From Methanobrevibacter sp. (GTDB lineage Archaea > Methanobacteriota > Methanobacteria > Methanobacteriales > Methanobacteriaceae), in NCBI GenBank assembly GCA_009784145.1, contig WRCI01000093.1, positions 1 to 6,655 of the forward strand: a DNA stretch of 6,655 nt. Direction: 5' to 3'. Position 1 is the first letter of the stretch. Every line of letters starts with the position of its first letter. Below are positions 1-4,722 of the stretch, piece by piece. Both the position numbers and the translations under genes were made by a program. Below the pieces are notes generated by a model. It was not told the origin of the DNA. It saw only the letters and a program-made list of their open reading frames with translations, and did no database searches.

Positions 1-1814
1 TGCTTTTGTAAAAGTAAAAGCTCTTCAGTAGTGAGTTTTTTACCATTTTTGAATTTTTCAAAAATATCTTCAGCTTTTTCTTTTTCTTCACGATTTTTCT
101 TATTGTTAGATTGTTTTTCAGCCCTTCGCCTTTTAGACTTGTTAGTGCCAAGTTCTTTGTTAATAACATGAATTTCACTTAAAACAACTTTGAACTCGTC
201 ATGCTTAGCTGAAGCAGATTTTCTAGCTTCAATGAAAAGTTTATGAGCTTCGTCAGCTGTAGTTCTAATATCATCAGTAGTTCTAAAGTAATTAAGCATT
301 TTTTCATGGAATTCTTGAGCTTGTTCTGAAAGTTCAACAACCTTTGCATGATGTTCTTCAGAAACTTTTTTAAGAGTTTGAGCTTCTTCTTTAACTTTAT
401 CGTCTTCTTTTATTTCCATCAACTGTTTTCTTAAATCATTAGCACTTTTAACAAGTTGATTTTCTTTTTTGATATCTAAAACTCGAGTTTCAATAACTTT
501 ATCAATTTTTTTAATTTCATTTTCAAGTTTTATTTTATCTCTTCTACCAGAAGACCATTCAAGTTTTTTAATTTCTTCATTAACTTCATCACGCAATTTT
601 TTAGCATCTTCAACAGATTTATTAATTTCATTACGTTGATCTCTGAATTCAATAGCTAATTTTAAGTTTTCTTTTAAGCTATCATTGAGATCGTCTCTGA
701 TTTTACGTTGTTCTTTAGCTGTTTTATTGAATTCTTCTCTTTCTGAAGCTATTTTAGATATAATTTCTTCCCTTTCATCTTTTTGCTTTTTAACACCTTC
801 AAGAGTAGGTGCAAGGTCAAAATCAACACTTATCAATAACTCTTTTTTGGATTTTCTAGATTTAGCTTTGGATTTTCTAGAACCTTTTTCAGGCTTGTCA
901 TCTTTAGTATCTTCAGATGTTTTATCTTCTTCAGGTTCTGTTTTAGCTGTATTTTCAACTTTTTCAGCAACTGAATCATCCACAATCTCTTCAGATTCTT
1001 TAACTTCAACTTTAACAACAACTGAATCATCAACAACATCCTCAGATTCATCAGCTTCAACAACATCTTCAATTTCTTCGGTTTCAACAACATCCTCAGA
1101 TTCATCAGCTTCAACAACATCTTCAATTTCTTCGGTTTCAACTTTGGTTTCAGCTTCAGTTTCATCAATGCCAGAAGAATCAGGATTTAAATCCATTATA
1201 ACTGTTAAAACTTCTTTTAAGTTGTTTTCTTCTATAATGATATCTGCTACTTCTTTAACCATTGGTTTAGCATTAAATGCAATACCAAATTTAGCTATTT
1301 CCATCATAGAAATATCATTAGCACCATCACCAACAGCAATGCATTCATCAACTGAAATATCATTATCTGAAATTAGAGTATTAAGTACATCCGCTTTAGT
1401 GTCTTCAACTAAAGGTCCAGTAACTTCTCCAGTTAATTTTCCATCTTCCACTACAAGTGTGTTGGTAAATAAATAATCTAATCCAAGCTTTTCTTTTAAA
1501 GGGTCAGCAATTAAATCAAAGCTTCCACTAATAACAGCTACTTCATAACCACTATCTTTTAAACCTTTAATAGCTTCTTCAGCCCCTTCCATGAGATTCA
1601 TGTCGTCTGCTAATTTTTTAATATCATCGACTGAAACTCCTTTTAAAAGGTTAACTCTTTCTTTTATAGCTGTTTCAAAGTCTAAATCACCGTGCATAGC
1701 TTTTTCAGTGATTTCTGCAATTTCGTCTTGAACATTTACTAATTTTCCAATCTCATCTATCGCTTCACCATCAATAATAACATTATCTAAGTCAAATACT
1801 ACAAGTTTAATCAA
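1..1814 (-). CDS. serB: SerB-like HAD phosphatase fused to archaeal coiled-coil domain (3' end outside window)
   Basis: The frame is open for 604 codons from a TTG at 1814 to the window edge. Residues 1-210 are a HAD phosphatase resembling archaeal phosphoserine phosphatase, the last step of serine synthesis: motif I DLDNVIID with D8 and D10, cap residues E17 and R53, motif II SGSF with S96, K140, and motif IV GDGANDISM with D163 and D167. Residues 211-310 are an acidic linker holding an exact 18-residue duplication (225-242, 243-260). Residues 311-324 form a basic patch (GSRKSKAKSRKSKK). Residues 340-600 are a charged coiled coil like the uncharacterised archaeal coiled-coil family I recall as COG1340, ending in FEKFKNGKKLTTEELLLLQK; few residues are probably missing. 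TTG is chosen because an in-frame TGA lies directly upstream and GGTGAT sits 4 bases before it; the nearby ATG at 1818 hits a stop after three codons. It lies 12 bases after tbp, so co-transcription is likely. Motif I has N11-V12 where classical SerB has Ser-Thr, so the true substrate is uncertain. Confidence 0.92.
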   Translation of the reverse strand, partial: MIKLVVFDLDNVIIDGEAIDEIGKLVNVQDEIAEITEKAMHGDLDFETAIKERVNLLKGVSVDDIKKLADDMNLMEGAEEAIKGLKDSGYEVAVISGSFDLIADPLKEKLGLDYLFTNTLVVEDGKLTGEVTGPLVEDTKADVLNTLISDNDISVDECIAVGDGANDISMMEIAKFGIAFNAKPMVKEVADIIIEENNLKEVLTVIMDLNPDSSGIDETEAETKVETEEIEDVVEADESEDVVETEEIEDVVEADESEDVVDDSVVVKVEVKESEEIVDDSVAEKVENTAKTEPEEDKTSEDTKDDKPEKGSRKSKAKSRKSKKELLISVDFDLAPTLEGVKKQKDEREEIISKIASEREEFNKTAKEQRKIRDDLNDSLKENLKLAIEFRDQRNEINKSVEDAKKLRDEVNEEIKKLEWSSGRRDKIKLENEIKKIDKVIETRVLDIKKENQLVKSANDLRKQLMEIKEDDKVKEEAQTLKKVSEEHHAKVVELSEQAQEFHEKMLNYFRTTDDIRTTADEAHKLFIEARKSASAKHDEFKVVLSEIHVINKELGTNKSKRRRAEKQSNNKKNREEKEKAEDIFEKFKNGKKLTTEELLLLQK

Positions 1815-1818
1815 TCAT

Positions 1819-1824
1819 ATCACC
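1819..1824 (-). promoter_or_regulatory. Shine-Dalgarno site of the SerB-like gene, decides TTG start
   Basis: GGTGAT on the minus strand is complementary to the AUCACC in the 3' tail of archaeal 16S rRNA. It ends 4 bases before TTG 1814. The overlapping ATG at 1818-1816 would have no spacing and leads to a stop after three codons, so the site supports initiation at TTG. It lies entirely in the 12-base gap after the tbp stop codon. Confidence 0.7.
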
Positions 1825-1826
1825 AA

Positions 1827-2372
1827 TTATATTAAGTCCAACTCGCTAAGTCTGTCATAGGCCCTTTCTACACCAAGCTTAGCATCATCTTTATTTTTGG
1901 CACCAGTACAAACAACTTTGCCTGAACCAAATAATAATAAAACAACTTTAGGGTCTTTTAAACGGTAAACTAAACCTGGAAATTGTTCAGGTTCATATTC
2001 CGTATTTTCTAATTCTAGAGCTACTGCTTCTAGATTTAATGTGGCTTCCAAGTTGGCAGAAGCTACAATGTTTTGGATTTTAATTTCAAATTCGTGAGGA
2101 ATATCTTTATCAATAGTTCTCATCAAATCAACAGTCTTATTTATAGCTAAAATAGAATCTTCTATAGATTTAGCCCCAGTACAAACCAATTTCCCTGAGC
2201 TGAAAATAAGTGCTGCAGTTTTAGGTTCTTTTAATTTAAAAACTAATCCTGGAAACTGTTCTCGATTAAAATCAACACCTTCTAATGCTTTTGAAACTTC
2301 AGTCAATTCTATGTCTTTTCCAATAGCCGCAGAAGCTACAATGTTCTCTATTTTGATATCAACATCGGTCAA
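1827..2372 (-). CDS. tbp: TATA-box-binding protein (TBP), archaeal general transcription factor
   Basis: TBP binds promoter TATA boxes, bends DNA and, with TFB, recruits archaeal RNA polymerase. The 181-residue protein shows the two pseudo-symmetric halves of the saddle: half one about residues 5-88 (IENIVASA, QFPGLVFKLKEPKTAALIF, SGKLVCTGAKS) and half two about 96-178 (IQNIVASA, QFPGLVYRLKDPKVV, FGSGKVVCTGAKN). The Phe pairs F40/F57 and F131/F148 match the positions that intercalate into TATA DNA in the family. The length is normal for archaeal TBP. I place the start at TTG 2372, giving MTDVDIKIENIV as in related methanogens; GGGAGGT lies 8 bases upstream. A longer reading from TTG 2393 adds seven residues (MIGRYIN) but would put the Shine-Dalgarno site inside the gene. 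It leads an operon with the SerB-like gene and faces a long AT-rich divergent spacer. Confidence 0.97.
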   Translation of the reverse strand: MTDVDIKIENIVASAAIGKDIELTEVSKALEGVDFNREQFPGLVFKLKEPKTAALIFSSGKLVCTGAKSIEDSILAINKTVDLMRTIDKDIPHEFEIKIQNIVASANLEATLNLEAVALELENTEYEPEQFPGLVYRLKDPKVVLLLFGSGKVVCTGAKNKDDAKLGVERAYDRLSELDLI

Positions 2373-2380
2373 GTTAATAT

Positions 2381-2387
2381 ACCTCCC
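2381..2387 (-). promoter_or_regulatory. Strong Shine-Dalgarno site of tbp
   Basis: GGGAGGT on the minus strand is the best ribosome binding site in the window and stands out in a spacer almost free of G and C. It is 8 bases from TTG 2372, which fixes the start of TBP at the TDVDIKIEN sequence rather than at the upstream TTG 2393. Confidence 0.8.
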
Positions 2388-2437
2388 AATCAAATTTTAA
2401 AAAAAATAATTAAAAATTCAGTAAAAATTTAATAAAA

Positions 2438-2447
2438 TATTTATAAA
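2438..2447 (-). promoter_or_regulatory. Candidate TATA box for the tbp-serB operon
   Basis: TTTATAAATA on the minus strand resembles the methanogen TATA consensus (TTTATATA). Its position would place transcription start near 2415 and give a leader of about 40 bases before TTG 2372. The surrounding DNA is so AT-rich that several other sequences fit nearly as well, so this is only a candidate. Confidence 0.3.
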
Positions 2448-2766
2448 AAAATTTTAATAAAAAATTTAATTAGTCATTTATAAAAATTTACATTATATCT
2501 TTTTTATTTTATTAATAATATATAAACCTATTTAAAAAAATTTCAAAATAAATTTTCAATAATTTTTTCAAATTTTATTAATTTAATTTATAAAATATAA
2601 TTATATATTCAATCAATAATTCAATGATAAAAACATTCTTAACAATGAAATTAAAGTTATTATTTAATATAATTATAAAATAGGAAAATTATTTATAAAT
2701 TATTAAAAATTATTAAATTATATAGAAAAAATTTAAGCAAATTTTATTATTATTTATCTTATATAT

Positions 2767-2793
2767 TATATATATTCTATTTGAATTTATATA
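2767..2793. repeat. AT-rich imperfect inverted repeat
   Basis: The arms 2767-2777 and 2783-2793 pair at 10 of 11 positions around the 5-base loop TATTT, with one T-T mismatch. It contains TATA-like sequence on both strands. In DNA this AT-rich some palindromes arise by chance, so a function is not implied. Confidence 0.45.
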
Positions 2794-2899
2794 TATTATA
2801 ACATTAAAGTATTTAAATTAATACTATAAAAAATTATTGATTTGAAAATTAATATAAATATTATGAAAAATGAAAATTAATAATAAAATTATGAAAATA

Positions 2900-2985
2900 T
2901 CTATAAATGTTAAGAAAACTAATATCTCTTGAAATATAAAACTTCTATAAATGTTAAGAAAACTAATATCTCTTGAAATATAAAA
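2900..2985. repeat. Two-copy direct tandem repeat, 42 identical bases, period 44
   Basis: Bases 2900-2941 and 2944-2985 are identical, starting TCTATAAATGTTAAGAAAAC and ending GAAATATAAAA, and are separated by only CT. Perfect identity in non-coding DNA points to a recent duplication. The unit includes a TATAAA-like element and the most G/C-bearing sequence of the spacer. The second copy ends 93 bases before the CYTH start codon, so it could carry duplicated promoter or operator sequence, but nothing shows that directly. Confidence 0.9.
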
Positions 2986-3078
2986 ACTATTATTATGATT
3001 TAAATTCATTATTTAGATATATTTCTTATGGAAACTACTAAAAATTAAACAATAAAATATGTTAAACAATGGGATAAT

Positions 3079-3630
3079 ATGATAGAAGTTGAAGTAAAAG
3101 CTAAAATAAAAGATTTTGAAGCTGTAAAAACCCTGTTAAAAGAAATTAATGCAAAAAAGAGCCATGTGGAACACCAAGAAGATAGCTATTTCAACAACCC
3201 CCTAAAAGATTTTGGAAAAACAGATGAAGCTCTTAGAATAAGAAAAGTTACAATTAAAAATAAATTTGAAATATTTATAACTTACAAAGGACCAAAAATA
3301 GATAAAACAAGTAAAACAAGAGAAGAAATCGAAGTAGGAATCGAAGATTCTGAAAAAATAGATAAAATATTTCAACATTTAGGTTTTAAAAAAGTAGCAG
3401 ATGTTATTAAAAACAGAACAATCTACAATCTAAATCAATATATTATAAGTCTTGATGAAGTAAAAGATTTAGGACCATATATGGAAATAGAAACTGATTT
3501 AGAAGATGGAAGTGAGTTTAAAGAAGAATTAGATAAAATATTTGATATATTCAAAAAATTAGGAATAAATGATGGTTTTGAGAGAACTTCTTATTTAGAA
3601 TTATTATACCCCAATATAAGTAAACAATGA
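3079..3630 (+). CDS. cyaB: CYTH-domain protein, class IV adenylate cyclase (CyaB)-like / triphosphatase
   Basis: CYTH enzymes form a triphosphate tunnel and act on ATP, thiamine triphosphate or inorganic triphosphate using divalent metal; archaeal members are usually labelled class IV adenylate cyclase without proof of cAMP synthesis. The 183-residue protein is a single complete domain: the ExExK signature (E3, E5, K7), QEDSYF at 33-38, LRIRK at 52-56, YKGPK at 69-73, TREEIE at 80-85, KNR at 111-113, LDEVKDLGPYMEIE at 125-138, and a C-terminal helical stretch. The acidic and basic tunnel residues look intact, so it should be active. There is no signal peptide, so it is likely cytosolic. ATG 3079 follows GGGAT at 3071-3075 with only 3 bases of spacing. 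The gene begins after the divergent AT-rich spacer, and Sir2 follows 72 bases later on the same strand. The family call is firm; the substrate is not. Confidence 0.9.
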   Translation: MIEVEVKAKIKDFEAVKTLLKEINAKKSHVEHQEDSYFNNPLKDFGKTDEALRIRKVTIKNKFEIFITYKGPKIDKTSKTREEIEVGIEDSEKIDKIFQHLGFKKVADVIKNRTIYNLNQYIISLDEVKDLGPYMEIETDLEDGSEFKEELDKIFDIFKKLGINDGFERTSYLELLYPNISKQ

Positions 3631-3648
3631 ATTTTAATTAAAAATAAT

Positions 3649-3656
3649 CTATATAG
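3649..3656 (+). promoter_or_regulatory. Candidate TATA box for the Sir2 gene
   Basis: CTATATAG in the 72-base gap between the CYTH and Sir2 genes would place a transcription start near 3680 and a leader of about 23 bases. It suggests that Sir2 may have its own promoter in addition to read-through from the CYTH gene. It is only a sequence match in AT-rich DNA. Confidence 0.3.
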
Positions 3657-3702
3657 TAATAGTTAAAAAATAATTTTATAATAAAATAGGTTAAGGGATA
3701 AA

Positions 3703-4446
3703 ATGACAGATTCTTCAGAAAAAATAAAAGAATTAAAAGAACTAGTAGCTAATTCCAATAATATTGTATTTTTTGGTGGAGCAGGAGTCTCAACAGAAAG
3801 TGGAATACCCGATTTTCGAAGTGAAAATGGGATTTATAATACAATTGAAAAATATGGAGAGTCTCCTGAAACGATTCTTTCCCATAGCTACTTTTTAAAT
3901 AATACATCCGAATTTTACAAATATTATAAAGAAACCATTATACATAAATCAGCAAAACCAAACAATGCCCATTTAGCTATTGCTAAACTCGAAAAATTAG
4001 GGAAAATTAAAGCTGTTGTAACTCAAAACATTGATGATCTTCATCAAAAAGCAGGAAGTGAAAATGTCTTTGAACTTCATGGCAGTATAATGAGAAATTA
4101 TTGTATGAATTGTAAAGCCAGCTATGATATTGACTATATAATAGATTCAGAAGATATTCCTATTTGTGATAAATGTGGAGGAATTATAAAGCCAGATGTT
4201 GTATTATATCAAGAGCCATTAAACAATGTTATAATGAGAAAATCTATTGAATATATAGCTAATGCAGAAGTTCTTATTATCGGAGGAACTTCACTAATTG
4301 TTTATCCAGCTGCTGGACTTGTAGAATACTTTAATGGTGATAATTTAGTTCTTATTAATAAAGGTGATACTTCCTATGATGATTATGCAAGCTTAGTAAT
4401 AAATGAATCTATTGGAAAAGTCTTTAAAGAAGTTATTTCAGAATAA
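3703..4446 (+). CDS. sir2: Sir2-family NAD-dependent protein deacylase
   Basis: Sirtuins remove acetyl or other acyl groups from lysine side chains using NAD, releasing nicotinamide and O-acyl-ADP-ribose. The 247-residue protein is a complete single-domain sirtuin. It shows the NAD-binding GGAGVSTESGIPDFRS (25-40), TQNID (107-111) with DLHQKAG, the catalytic H126 in ELHGS, a Cys4 zinc site (C134, C137, C155, C158), KPDVVLYQE (163-171), GGTSL (194-198), YPAAG and VLIN (216-219). The usual TQNIDGLHQ has Asp at 112 instead of Gly. I do not see the Tyr/Arg pair of desuccinylase-type sirtuins, so deacetylase activity is the better guess. The wording (VFFGGAGVSTESGIPDFRS, ETILSHSYF, IIKPDVVLYQE) strongly recalls Clostridia and other Firmicutes, suggesting transfer from bacteria. 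The start follows GGGAT at 3695-3699 with 3 bases of spacing. The stop codon lies inside the first unit of a 20-base tandem repeat. Confidence 0.96.
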   Translation: MTDSSEKIKELKELVANSNNIVFFGGAGVSTESGIPDFRSENGIYNTIEKYGESPETILSHSYFLNNTSEFYKYYKETIIHKSAKPNNAHLAIAKLEKLGKIKAVVTQNIDDLHQKAGSENVFELHGSIMRNYCMNCKASYDIDYIIDSEDIPICDKCGGIIKPDVVLYQEPLNNVIMRKSIEYIANAEVLIIGGTSLIVYPAAGLVEYFNGDNLVLINKGDTSYDDYASLVINESIGKVFKEVISE

Positions 4447-4510
4447 ATTATCTTAGTTTAGAATAAATTATCTTAGTTTAGAATAAATTAAGCTATTTTA
4501 GAATAAAATT
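4441..4510. repeat. 20-base tandem repeat beginning at the Sir2 stop codon
   Basis: The unit GAATAAATTATCTTAGTTTA occurs exactly at 4441-4460 and 4461-4480. A degenerate third copy lies at 4481-4500 (first ten bases identical, then AGCTATTTTA), followed by a partial fourth, GAATAAAATT, at 4501-4510. The first unit contains the final Glu codon and TAA stop of Sir2, so unit gain or loss downstream would leave the protein unchanged. No convincing hairpin or T-rich terminator was seen in the unit. The remaining spacer to 4722 is plain AT-rich DNA. Confidence 0.92.
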
Positions 4511-4713
4511 CTCATTTATCTTATATTTTTATTATAAACTATATAAATAAATAATTATTTTACTATTTAAATAAATTATATTAATTAACAAATACATAAT
4601 AAATTAAGAATATAATTATTAACCAAATTAAAAATATTAATTTCAGACCAATATTAATTAAATAAATTTTAAATTCAACATTATATTAATAATATACTAG
4701 TAATAGAAAGCCT

Positions 4714-4719
4714 GGTGAT
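4714..4719 (+). promoter_or_regulatory. Shine-Dalgarno site of srp54
   Basis: GGTGAT ends 3 bases before ATG 4723 and 9 bases before a second in-frame ATG at 4729. The same hexamer sits 4 bases before the TTG of the SerB-like gene, which favours the first ATG, although initiation at the second would only remove Met-Ala. Confidence 0.65.
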
Positions 4720-4722
4720 TAA

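Larger units (their letters stand above)
2394..3078. other. Long, extremely AT-rich divergent intergenic spacer
   Basis: This stretch between the divergent tbp and CYTH genes is almost entirely A and T. It must carry both promoters. I see no credible gene: possible frames are short, low in complexity and lack a ribosome binding site (for example 19 codons at 2624-2683 plus, and 61 codons at 2824-3009 minus). The notable contents are an imperfect palindrome near 2767-2793 and a 42-base tandem duplication at 2900-2985. No tRNA or structured RNA was recognised. Confidence 0.8.

Noticed and set aside
833..1168. Minus-strand 111-codon Lys/Leu/Met-rich frame
   Set aside because: It is another reading frame of the same repeated acidic linker of the SerB-like gene; composition is repeat-driven.
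685..1476. Plus-strand 263-codon frame rich in Ser and Thr
   Set aside because: It is the antisense shadow of the SerB-like gene; the Ser/Thr repeats are the reverse reading of the Glu/Asp linker, and it has no recognisable domain or ribosome site.
1816..1818. ATG start for the SerB-like gene
   Set aside because: It is in another frame and reaches a stop after three codons, with no room for the ribosome site.
2624..2683. Plus-strand 19-codon frame MIKTFLTMKLKLLFNIIIK
   Set aside because: Chance small frame in AT-rich DNA with no Shine-Dalgarno site; could be revisited with peptide data.
2900..2985. CRISPR-like array
   Set aside because: Only two copies separated by 2 bases, with no spacer-sized intervals and no cas genes nearby.
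2824..3009. Minus-strand 61-codon frame with repeated hydrophobic segments
   Set aside because: It is produced by the 42-base tandem duplication in AT-rich spacer; no ribosome site, no family, and composition of random AT DNA.
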